Notes under the pieces: model-generated | Told to the model about the DNA's origin: nothing | The model's input: the letters and a program-made list of their open reading frames with translations, nothing else | The model's database searches: none | Assembly: GCA_017517985.1 (NCBI GenBank) | Contig: JAFWWX010000398.1 | Span: 1 to 12,737 of the forward strand | Length of the DNA: 12,737 bases | Reading direction: 5' to 3' | Source: Clostridia bacterium | GTDB taxonomy: Bacteria; Bacillota_A; Clostridia; Oscillospirales; CAG-382 | Program-made: the position numbers and the translations under genes | Shown: in pieces, positions 7,279-12,737 of the stretch | How the letters are laid out: each line of letters opens with the position of its first letter | Numbering within the stretch: the first letter of the stretch is position 1

Positions 7279-7291
7279 TTTTTGTACCTCC
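7271..7291 (-). promoter_or_regulatory. Ribosome binding site that fixes a TTG start for citrate synthase
   Basis: On the minus strand AGGAGG is followed by 8 bases (TACAAAAA) and then TTG, the first codon of the citrate synthase frame after the upstream gene ends. No ATG or GTG in frame has comparable spacing. TTG starts usually lower initiation rate, and the near-perfect Shine-Dalgarno sequence may compensate. Confidence 0.75.
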
Positions 7292-7300
7292 TGTATGTGT

Positions 7301-7471
7301 TTATTCTTCTTTTTCAAAATATCCTGCTATTGCAAATCCTATACCAACAACAGGTGATATTAAGCCAATAACCTGTGCTGGTGTCCAATCTGTAAGTGCA
7401 CCTACATAACAGCATCCAAAACCGAATATCATTAGTGCAATGCCAAATAAAATTTTCTTAATACTGTTCAT
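7301..7471 (-). CDS. 56-aa two-helix membrane protein
   Basis: The start chosen is ATG 7471-7469, preceded by GATGAGG with 8-base spacing; the longer frame would overlap the DUF975 gene. The product has two hydrophobic segments (about 6-27, containing G-F-G-C-C-Y, and 33-51), separated by T-D-W-T-P-A-Q, and ends F-E-K-E-E. This is a small helical hairpin of unknown function. It lies 13 bases after the DUF975 gene and 22 bases before the citrate synthase start, so it links the two in one probable transcript. Confidence 0.6.
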   Translation of the reverse strand: MNSIKKILFGIALMIFGFGCCYVGALTDWTPAQVIGLISPVVGIGFAIAGYFEKEE

Positions 7472-7484
7472 AATTGCTACCTCA

Positions 7485-8246
7485 TCAATCCATAACTGTT
7501 TCAAATTCATCTTCATTGTATTCTGTTCCTGATACTTCACGGTAGAACGCTGCATAAGCTGCCTGTTTGTATGGAGTGAGCCACAAATGACCTATTCCAA
7601 ATGCAAGTGTTGCAAGGATGTCCCAGCCAATGAAGCTGAACTGCAGGCAGAATAATCTAAAGCGGTTTCCATACATCATTGTTTTAGATTGGGTTATTGC
7701 CTCGTCTGCTGTAAGCTCCGGATTTTCCGCAAGTATGTAATCTGTCATTGCATAACTAAAGCCTGCAACAATACCGGGGATTATAAATAACAGCGACCAA
7801 AGGAAAGTATATAATGCACGAAGAAGTCTTGTAATCGTTGTTGTTTTCCAATGTGAGAAGTATTCAAACAGATTCTCAAAGGCTGCATTTTTCTTATCCA
7901 CAAGATTAAGATTAAATTTCGCATATCCAACGCCTACAAAGCTTCCAAGCACGAAATATACAACCGCCATAAAAAGTGCCACAATTATAATGATGGGCAA
8001 GCTTGCAAGTATAAAAGCTCCAATCTCGGAGTTAATACCGCCATTTGTGCCGGTAGAGTATATTGTCTGTCCTGCCATGTTAAAATTCATGCTTATATTT
8101 GAGCCGTTTATATTTACCTTGAATTCAGGACCATTGCTGCCAATTCCACCAAGGATAGATGCAACAAGCCCAACTGCAACGGCGATAAGCCATTTATTTG
8201 TCAAAGCATTTCTTGCTATTCTTCTGAAATCTTCTGCTATTTTCAT
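7485..8246 (-). CDS. DUF975 family integral membrane protein
   Basis: This 253-aa protein starts at ATG after AAGGAG with 8-base spacing. The N-terminus has an F-R-R-I-A-R-N-A-L helix before the first TM segment (about 19-37). A polar loop rich in N, G and S follows (38-76), then TM segments near 77-112, 143-172 and 200-225. The C-terminal half carries typical DUF975 features: W-S-L-L-F-I-I-P-G-I-V-A, Y-I-L-A-E-N-P, S-K-x-M-M-x-G-x-x-x-R-L-F, and a final L-T-P-Y-K-Q-A-A-Y-A-A-F-Y-R-E. DUF975 proteins are widespread in Bacillota and have no established function. The asparagine-rich loop probably lies outside the membrane. Confidence 0.85.
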   Translation of the reverse strand: MKIAEDFRRIARNALTNKWLIAVAVGLVASILGGIGSNGPEFKVNINGSNISMNFNMAGQTIYSTGTNGGINSEIGAFILASLPIIIIVALFMAVVYFVLGSFVGVGYAKFNLNLVDKKNAAFENLFEYFSHWKTTTITRLLRALYTFLWSLLFIIPGIVAGFSYAMTDYILAENPELTADEAITQSKTMMYGNRFRLFCLQFSFIGWDILATLAFGIGHLWLTPYKQAAYAAFYREVSGTEYNEDEFETVMD

Positions 8247-8317
8247 TATATCAGCTCCTTATTATCAATCTTACTTTTCGTAAAAATTATCTTTCAGTTC
8301 GTCACAGTAAGCATTTA

Positions 8318-8956
8318 TTAAATCAACATTGTAAACACATTTGATAGTACAAACGCTCCTAAAAGACTGATAACCGTTTGCTTAGGTTTACTATATAAAA
8401 TTGCAACTGAGCCAAAAAATATTATCACATTGATAACACGGTTAACAGCGAAATATAGAAAACCGATTGCAAAGCACTCAGACATCATTACTGACAATAT
8501 CAATATATCAATCATTAGAGATACTTTTGTTTCTCCTTTGCCATACCAACAAATAAACGCTAATACCGGTGACAATATTGTAAATCCATACCATACCATC
8601 ATGTATCTTTGAGGGTTAAAGCCGGCGAACACGATGGTATATAAATGATAGCTAATACACATTCCTACAAAAAACAGGAACACATTTAATGCTGCTCTTA
8701 AAGGTGTACTGCTGTAAACAGAAAGAGCAATGGCAATTAGAAGCCAAATTGCAAACTCGGAAAACACATTTCTTAAATCAATTATTCCTAATATATGCTG
8801 CCACCAAATTGCATCATTGATCCACATGTTATCCAACCATTTTGAAAGCACTCCCAATGCAACTCCAAACAACAAAATCAATATGCTATATGATACTTGT
8901 AGGGATAGTTTTATATCTCTATTCGGTGTTCGTATTTTATCCAGCCATGAGTTCAT
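8318..8956 (-). CDS. Multi-TM membrane protein of unknown function, 212 aa
   Basis: It starts at ATG after GAGGTG with 8-base spacing. After a short basic N-terminus (W-L-D-K-I-R-T-P-N-R-D) there are six to seven hydrophobic segments, near 21-41, 65-81, 86-104, 118-138, 147-167, 171-187 and 190-210. Polar landmarks are Y-S-S-T-P-L-R-A-A-L-N at about 81-91 and an A-G-F-N-P-Q-R-Y-M-M-V-W-Y-G segment near 111-124. I see no transporter or enzyme motif. The overall pattern looks like one conserved in gut Clostridia, but I cannot name the family. It lies 16 bases after the DUF6054-like gene and 71 bases before DUF975. Confidence 0.6.
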   Translation of the reverse strand: MNSWLDKIRTPNRDIKLSLQVSYSILILLFGVALGVLSKWLDNMWINDAIWWQHILGIIDLRNVFSEFAIWLLIAIALSVYSSTPLRAALNVFLFFVGMCISYHLYTIVFAGFNPQRYMMVWYGFTILSPVLAFICWYGKGETKVSLMIDILILSVMMSECFAIGFLYFAVNRVINVIIFFGSVAILYSKPKQTVISLLGAFVLSNVFTMLI

Positions 8957-8972
8957 TTATCAAACACCTCAC

Positions 8973-9296
8973 TTATAGGATTTCTCTCAGCTTATCCAAA
9001 AACGCTTCTTCTCCAAAAGTGTTTATTTTGAAAAACATTGCCTGACTTCCGCCGGAGGTTATTGCTGAAAGGTGAATGGTATCTCCTGATCCGAACAGAG
9101 TTACATTCAGGCTCACACGGTTTCCGCCCATATAACTGTATCTTTCAAATACTCTGATACTACAATGGGTGTCGCCGATGCGAAAGTCACTGCTTTCCTC
9201 AAGGCTTGCAGATACGCTGCCGTTTATGATTCCGTCTTCGATTCTATGTAATATCGTATCAAAGTTTCCTGTAATTGTTTTTTCTAATTTTGCCAT
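8973..9296 (-). CDS. DUF6054-like small soluble protein
   Basis: The start chosen is ATG 9296-9294, preceded by GGAGGTG with about 6-base spacing; the frame is open for 18 more codons but has no comparable site there. The 107-aa product begins MAKLEKTITGNFDTILHRIE and has no membrane segment. It alternates strands with conserved-looking blocks: S-A-S-L-E-E-S-S-D-F-R, I-R-V-F-E-R-Y-S-Y, G-G-N-R-V-S-L-N-V-T-L, and a final A-I-T-S-G-G-S-Q-A-M-F-F-K-I-N-T. I associate this pattern with DUF6054, whose function is not known. It is the first gene after the second longest gap of the window, which holds candidate promoter elements, so it probably opens a transcript. Confidence 0.65.
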   Translation of the reverse strand: MAKLEKTITGNFDTILHRIEDGIINGSVSASLEESSDFRIGDTHCSIRVFERYSYMGGNRVSLNVTLFGSGDTIHLSAITSGGSQAMFFKINTFGEEAFLDKLREIL

Positions 9297-9319
9297 ACAG
9301 ACACCTCCGTTATATAATA

Positions 9320-9348
9320 TAGACGCATAAAACGAGGTAAAAGTTTCC
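9320..9348 (-). promoter_or_regulatory. Candidate ECF-type promoter upstream of the DUF6054-like gene
   Basis: On the minus strand GGAAAC (9348-9343) is followed after 17 bases by CGTCTA (9325-9320), 24 bases before the ATG. The -35 matches TGAAAC at 5 of 6 positions, and the CGTCTA box is identical to the one before the sigma factor gene at 151-156. An overlapping sigma-A-like reading is also possible: TTTACC (9341-9336), 16 bases, TATTAT (9319-9314). I cannot decide between them from sequence; both would give a very short leader. Confidence 0.35.
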
Positions 9349-9374
9349 ACATTTATAATACAATTTTAAGCGTC
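9322..9374. repeat. Imperfect 11-bp inverted repeat in the gap before the DUF6054-like gene
   Basis: GACGCATAAAA at 9322-9332 and TTTTAAGCGTC at 9364-9374 are reverse complements at 10 of 11 positions, separated by 31 bases. One arm contains the CGTC of the candidate ECF -10 element and lies in the spacer of the alternative sigma-A-like promoter. A split operator is possible. The long loop and low GC make a stable terminator unlikely. Confidence 0.4.
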
Positions 9375-9391
9375 AAAAAGTTGCATATATC

Positions 9392-9682
9392 TTATTTTTT
9401 CTTTGTTCTTTTCTTGAATAAAACCACATTCAAAACCAATGTGATAATCATTAGTGCAAAGGATATTCCCAAAGTGAACTTTGAGGTATCAAGCAAAGCC
9501 GACCAATCCTGCATTCCGACTCTGCGATTATATTCACAAATCTGGCAATACAACGATAAGATACCCATAGAAAAGCTTATACATGAAATCTTATATGTAT
9601 GGCTTTTTTTCACTGTAAGACCAATAATGGGAAATATAATTGCTATTACTCCAAACAACAAACTCATAATATTAAAAATCAT
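9392..9682 (-). CDS. Three-TM small membrane protein, 96 aa
   Basis: It starts at ATG after GAGGTG with 7-base spacing. Three hydrophobic segments (about 4-22, 29-48 and 68-90) are joined by short loops: K-K-S-H-T-Y-K after the first, and a loop containing E-Y-N-R-R-V-G-M-Q-D-W-S-A-L-L-D-T between the second and third. The protein ends in a lysine-rich tail (K-K-R-T-K-K-K). I do not recognise a named family. The 95-base gap downstream, with candidate promoter elements, suggests the transcript may be refreshed after this gene. Confidence 0.6.
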   Translation of the reverse strand: MIFNIMSLLFGVIAIIFPIIGLTVKKSHTYKISCISFSMGILSLYCQICEYNRRVGMQDWSALLDTSKFTLGISFALMIITLVLNVVLFKKRTKKK

Positions 9683-9699
9683 AGTCTAACACCTCATTG

Positions 9700-9966
9700 T
9701 TATAATAAAGCTCCTGCAATCATAACATCCATAGCTACAAAGCAAACATAACCAACAATAGCTGAAGCCTTTTTCTGTTCTTTATGCTCCTGTATAGATT
9801 GTATCAGAATCAGCACACTCAAAAGAGGAATAGATACATTAAGTGCTTTATCCCATACACCTGTGAGCTGTAATGCTGCACCAACTAAAACTACAACGGA
9901 TATAACAATCCTTAATACCAACAATATTTTATCAACGACAGATTTTTCATTCCATTTTGTTCTCAT
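9700..9966 (-). CDS. Three-TM small membrane protein, 88 aa
   Basis: The start chosen is ATG 9966-9964, preceded by AGGAGG with 7-base spacing; the frame extends two codons further to a TTG. After a charged N-terminus (R-T-K-W-N-E-K-S-V-V-D-K) there are three hydrophobic segments (about 14-34, 44-58 and 68-87), with a charged E-H-K-E-Q-K-K loop before the last. The layout is loosely like DUF3953 proteins, which is a guess. Its first 20 bases overlap the end of the 232-aa gene in another frame, a sign of translational coupling. Confidence 0.55.
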   Translation of the reverse strand: MRTKWNEKSVVDKILLVLRIVISVVVLVGAALQLTGVWDKALNVSIPLLSVLILIQSIQEHKEQKKASAIVGYVCFVAMDVMIAGALL

Positions 9967-10645
9967 AGCCAAACCTCCTATGCTTTATCTTTCTAATCAA
10001 CAGTGATATAACTCCAGCAATTAACGAGCCAACTGTAAGTACGGTTGTCATCCAAGCCAAAAGCATTACTGTTCCGTCAACTCCGTGACTAACAAGGTTT
10101 TTGGTCCAAATCCATACAACAATAGATAGTAAAGCAAAAACGCAAGATAAAATATATCCCTTTTTCCATTTGATAAATACTAATCTGATAAGCATACCGA
10201 TTAACAAAGGCAAAACAAAGATTGTAAATATGTTTTGTAATTGAGTATGTGTGCTTACAATGTAATCGCTTAATTTTTTCACTTCACCATCATATACTAC
10301 TTGACATATTTCCCAACTATAATTTTCTATCCAAACTCTTTTACCGACAAAATATAGAGTGCGTTGTTTGTCTTTTTCATTTATGTCGAATTGGATAGAA
10401 ATGTAGCGACCTTCATAATCAACCTCTTTAGAATCGTCTATAATTTCAATGTTGTTTGAATCAGAATTGTGTTCCGTTATGTATTTCTGCAACAATTCAT
10501 TCTTATACTTGTCAAATATCCATGTATCAAATCCACCGCCACAAGCACCTGCATCATAGCTTACCGGAGCAAAGTGAAAAAATAAGGCAATAACAACGGC
10601 AAGTAATACAACACAGATTGTAATAATCGAAACAAATTTTTTCAT
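9947..10645 (-). CDS. Membrane protein with an N-terminal extracytoplasmic domain, 232 aa
   Basis: The start chosen is ATG 10645-10643, preceded by AGGAGG with 7-base spacing. Residues 4-25 form an uncleaved signal-anchor-like helix. It is followed by an outside domain of about 110 residues that opens with S-Y-D-A-G-A-C-G-G-G-F-D-T-W-I-F-D-K-Y and contains a strand-rich part (Y-I-S-I-Q-F-D-I-N). Three TM segments follow (about 136-160, 164-183 and 190-217), and the tail is basic (R-K-I-K-H-R-R). The cysteine next to G-G-G just outside the first helix is distinctive, but I cannot assign it a role. It lies 21 bases after the SLH/GH18 gene. The family is unrecognised. Confidence 0.6.
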   Translation of the reverse strand: MKKFVSIITICVVLLAVVIALFFHFAPVSYDAGACGGGFDTWIFDKYKNELLQKYITEHNSDSNNIEIIDDSKEVDYEGRYISIQFDINEKDKQRTLYFVGKRVWIENYSWEICQVVYDGEVKKLSDYIVSTHTQLQNIFTIFVLPLLIGMLIRLVFIKWKKGYILSCVFALLSIVVWIWTKNLVSHGVDGTVMLLAWMTTVLTVGSLIAGVISLLIRKIKHRRFGYENKME

Positions 10646-10666
10646 TAGATTTCCTCCTTGCATGAT

Positions 10667-12307
10667 TTACTTGGAAATTATTGTTTTCCACACATCCATG
10701 TGCTGTTCTGATGCTCCGTCCGGTATAGCACCGATTCTCCAAATAGATACCGAATTTATACCAAACATTTTTGCAAGTGTGATTTTATCCTTTATGCTCC
10801 TGCTGTCCTCATACCAGAGAAGAATCTGCTGTCCGTCCTCGGTAGTGTAGAACGCATAAGGATTTTTATATTTTTCTGAATAGGTTATTTCTGTATCCGG
10901 CTGCGCCAATCTTTTCTCAACCGTATCCATTGCAGGATGAATGGAAGTTCCGTCCGTAATTTTCTTATCCGTTGTATTCCAGGCGGTAGTGCTTGCTGTA
11001 CTTATGGCAAACATTATCTTATCTTTATCCTGTACGCCTGTAACGGGGTTAGTAATCGCTTTTAACGCAGTATAAACTTCATCAAAGGGAGTAACCGGCG
11101 TTGCGATAAAATTCGTATTCAAAAGATTATCAGGCAGTGAATATGTAGCATAATCGTGTGCCATAAGGATTACTTTGTCAGCATATTCTCCAAGAGTCTT
11201 ATAATCATAAGCGTCAAAGTATTCAGAGCTGTTCTTCAGCACCGGATGAACTGCGACATATAACTTTTTATTTCCAAGTGCTGTCTTCAAATCCTTAACG
11301 AACAAATTAAGACCGTCTTTGAGTTCAAGTCCTTTCATACCCTCGAAATCAACAGTTATTCCATTGTATGAAGGCGATGCTGCCACTAATTGTTTGATTG
11401 CTTCTGCACGATTATCTGCATTTAAGAGTATTGCCTTGCAATCATCGGAGTCTGTCATTGTTACTGCAAGATTTACCGAAGCTCCATTATTCATCACATA
11501 ATCCAGTGCATCCTGATACCCTTCGGGAACATACCAATCATTACCGTCTTGTGTTGTCTGATTTAGAAACACCTTTCCGTCATCGGTATATGTAAGTCTG
11601 CTCCAGCCAAAAGAAACAGAATCCATCTGTGTCGCAATTTCTTTTTGTCCCCAGGATGAGATTGCATAAAAGCCGTGAACTTCATTAAGTGATGAATAAT
11701 ATTTCTTATACATACGCATCATCATTGCTGCGCCTTCTTCACGGAGGGCAGAGCCTTCAGGATCAAATACTGTTTCAGACTTCCCATTGATAATTCCGAG
11801 ATTATATGCAGTGGAAATATATCCTGCATCTGTTGTTACATCACCGAAAACTGAATTGCTTTCACCTCCGGCAAGTTCTCCGTATCCCAAAGCCTTAACA
11901 AGCATAACTGCCATTTCACGACGGGTTATATTATCGTTGGGACGGAAGATACTCTCAGAATATACATTTCTTTCTGCCAGTGTATTAACATCGGTAAAGA
12001 ACCAATCAGATGAATTTGCGTCAGAGAAAGTTGACGTTTCGGATGTGCTTTTGTTCCACTGCATCATTCTCACAAGCATTGCTGCAAACTCGCATCTTTT
12101 TATGGTGTCTCCAAGACCGAATTCTCCATTGCCTCTGCCTTGCATAATACCTGCATTTGCAGCTTCATTTATGACCGACACTGCCCAATGGTCTGTCGGT
12201 ACATCCGTATATGATGCTGCCATCGCTGCAGGACACATAATATTCATAGCAAATCCCACAAGTGTTATTCCGGTAATTATTTTATCTATATATGTTTTAA
12301 TCTTCAT
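10667..12307 (-). CDS. S-layer-homology protein with SleL/YaaH-like GH18 domain
   Basis: The start chosen is ATG 12307-12305, with GAGG 9 bases upstream; ATGs 3 and 5 codons earlier lack a better site. The 546-aa protein has a signal peptide (1-30, cleavage near A-M-A) and three SLH repeats at about 33-80, 93-140 and 153-200, the second with the usual I-T-R-R-E block. SLH repeats bind cell-wall polymers, so the protein should sit on the wall. Residues 208-546 form a GH18 fold: N315-G-I-T-V-D320-F-E322 matches the catalytic strand with the acid E322 kept, M-A-H-D-Y (382-386) matches the M-x-Y-D motif, and S-I-W-R-I-G (521-526) ends the barrel. The best relatives I know are spore-cortex or wall glucosaminidases. 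Two acidic residues of the canonical D-x-x-D-x-D-x-E are replaced, so activity is likely but untested. Confidence 0.88.
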   Translation of the reverse strand: MKIKTYIDKIITGITLVGFAMNIMCPAAMAASYTDVPTDHWAVSVINEAANAGIMQGRGNGEFGLGDTIKRCEFAAMLVRMMQWNKSTSETSTFSDANSSDWFFTDVNTLAERNVYSESIFRPNDNITRREMAVMLVKALGYGELAGGESNSVFGDVTTDAGYISTAYNLGIINGKSETVFDPEGSALREEGAAMMMRMYKKYYSSLNEVHGFYAISSWGQKEIATQMDSVSFGWSRLTYTDDGKVFLNQTTQDGNDWYVPEGYQDALDYVMNNGASVNLAVTMTDSDDCKAILLNADNRAEAIKQLVAASPSYNGITVDFEGMKGLELKDGLNLFVKDLKTALGNKKLYVAVHPVLKNSSEYFDAYDYKTLGEYADKVILMAHDYATYSLPDNLLNTNFIATPVTPFDEVYTALKAITNPVTGVQDKDKIMFAISTASTTAWNTTDKKITDGTSIHPAMDTVEKRLAQPDTEITYSEKYKNPYAFYTTEDGQQILLWYEDSRSIKDKITLAKMFGINSVSIWRIGAIPDGASEQHMDVWKTIISK

Positions 12308-12333
12308 TATTTTCATCCTCATTTATTTGCTTA

Positions 12334-12737
12334 TCACTGTTGAACTTCTTGTGATATTATTCCAAGCTGCTGTGCAATACGCTGCATTTCAATATCTGTA
12401 TTATGCAATACTTCTGCACAGTTTTTCAGACTTTCGTTTATTTGTTCATTTTCCGGTAAGTCACTTTTATATCTCATATTATGTTCAAGTGATGCCCACG
12501 AATCCATCGCACTTGTTCTGAGTTGTATTTCACACCTTATCCTTTTGATTTCTTCGTCAAGATGCACTTTAGTCTCCACAATAAGATGCAGACTGTGATA
12601 TCCGCTTGGTTTTGGGATTTTGATATAATCCTTTTCTTTTACAAAAGTGAATCGGTCGCTTGCAAGGAGCAAATCCCTCACATTGTATATGTCAGAAATA
12701 TATTTGCAATATAACTCTTACACCAGCTATATCATTC
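12334..12737 (-). pseudogene. Small alarmone synthetase (RelA/SpoT domain), 5' end missing and frameshifted near the window edge
   Basis: The C-terminal 115 codons (12681-12334) show the RelA/SpoT synthetase pattern: K-I-P-K-P-S-G-Y-H-S-L-H, E-I-Q-L-R-T-S-A-M-D-S-W-A-S-L-E-H, and a helical tail with V-L-H-N-T-D-I-E-M-Q. Family members transfer pyrophosphate from ATP to GDP or GTP to make (p)ppGpp; the lack of long C-terminal domains points to the RelQ/RelP-type small synthetases of about 210-260 aa. Upstream, the residues N-D-I-A-G-V-R-V-I, the conserved metal-binding segment, are in another frame. Removing one T (base 12708 or 12709) joins them smoothly to C-K-Y-I-S-D-I-Y-N-V-R-D. The first part of the domain is beyond base 12737. 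The break may be a true mutation or a sequencing error; the downstream part looks intact. Confidence 0.8.

Noticed and set aside
8271..8381. Open minus-strand frame ending in a protein-like D-E-L-K-D-N-F-Y-E-K before a TAA
   Set aside because: There is no ATG, GTG or TTG in the 36-codon frame and no ribosome site at a usable place; it overlaps the end of the 212-aa gene and is probably chance.
9347..9376. TTGACG followed by TATAAA as a sigma-A promoter
   Set aside because: The spacer would be only 13 bases, too short for sigma-A.
12031..12058. TGGAAC, 16 bases, CGTCAA on the minus strand, an ECF-promoter-like match
   Set aside because: It lies inside the SLH-coding region with no gene start nearby, so a chance match is more likely.
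11787..12521. Plus-strand open frame of 244 codons opposite the SLH protein and alarmone synthetase genes
   Set aside because: It runs antisense to two genes with clear domains, has no good ribosome site, and its residues look like a shadow of the opposite-strand codons.

Overview
This is an AT-rich window from a Gram-positive, low-GC bacterium, most likely a gut-type member of the Clostridia (Oscillospiraceae or Lachnospiraceae-like). The placement is inferred from strong AGGAGG-type ribosome binding sites, a DUF975 membrane protein, a DUF6054-like protein, an S-layer-homology (SLH) protein with a SleL/YaaH-like GH18 domain, lipoproteins with Ig-like domains, and the opening residues of a Clostridia-type sigma-70 family factor. 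I see no phage, insertion sequence, tRNA, rRNA or CRISPR sequence.

Every gene I can support lies on the minus strand, so the window is transcribed from high to low coordinates. The order of transcription is: a small alarmone synthetase (5' end outside the window, with a frameshift at the edge); an SLH plus GH18 cell-wall protein; a 232-aa membrane-anchored protein and two 3-TM proteins; a DUF6054-like protein; a multi-TM protein; a DUF975 protein; a 56-aa membrane peptide; citrate synthase; a lipoprotein with a C-terminal Ig-like domain; a 49-aa peptide; a 329-aa exported, C-terminally anchored protein; a 3-TM protein; a 134-aa anchored protein; a 46-aa hydrophobic peptide; a zinc-ribbon membrane protein; two DUF2007-like proteins, one soluble and one membrane-fused; a 7-TM protein ending in a PstS-like solute-binding domain; a possible 21-aa peptide; and the start of a sigma factor gene.

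The genes are packed tightly. Most gaps are 3 to 37 bases and one pair overlaps by 20 bases. No stretch over 120 bases lacks a gene, and I found no convincing intrinsic terminator. The two longest gaps, upstream of the sigma gene (114-230) and of the DUF6054-like gene (9297-9391), each contain a CGTCTA box with a plausible ECF -35 element 16 or 17 bases upstream. This suggests that the sigma factor controls itself and the gene block beginning at the DUF6054-like gene.

Citrate synthase is the only gene of central metabolism here. Most other products are predicted to be membrane-bound, lipid-anchored or wall-attached, so the window reads as a cell-envelope and envelope-sensing region next to an alarmone synthetase and an ECF-type regulator. 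Several small genes (46, 49 and 56 aa, possibly 21 aa) are easy to miss and are listed. Protein functions rest on motif recognition from memory, and most small membrane proteins remain of unknown function.
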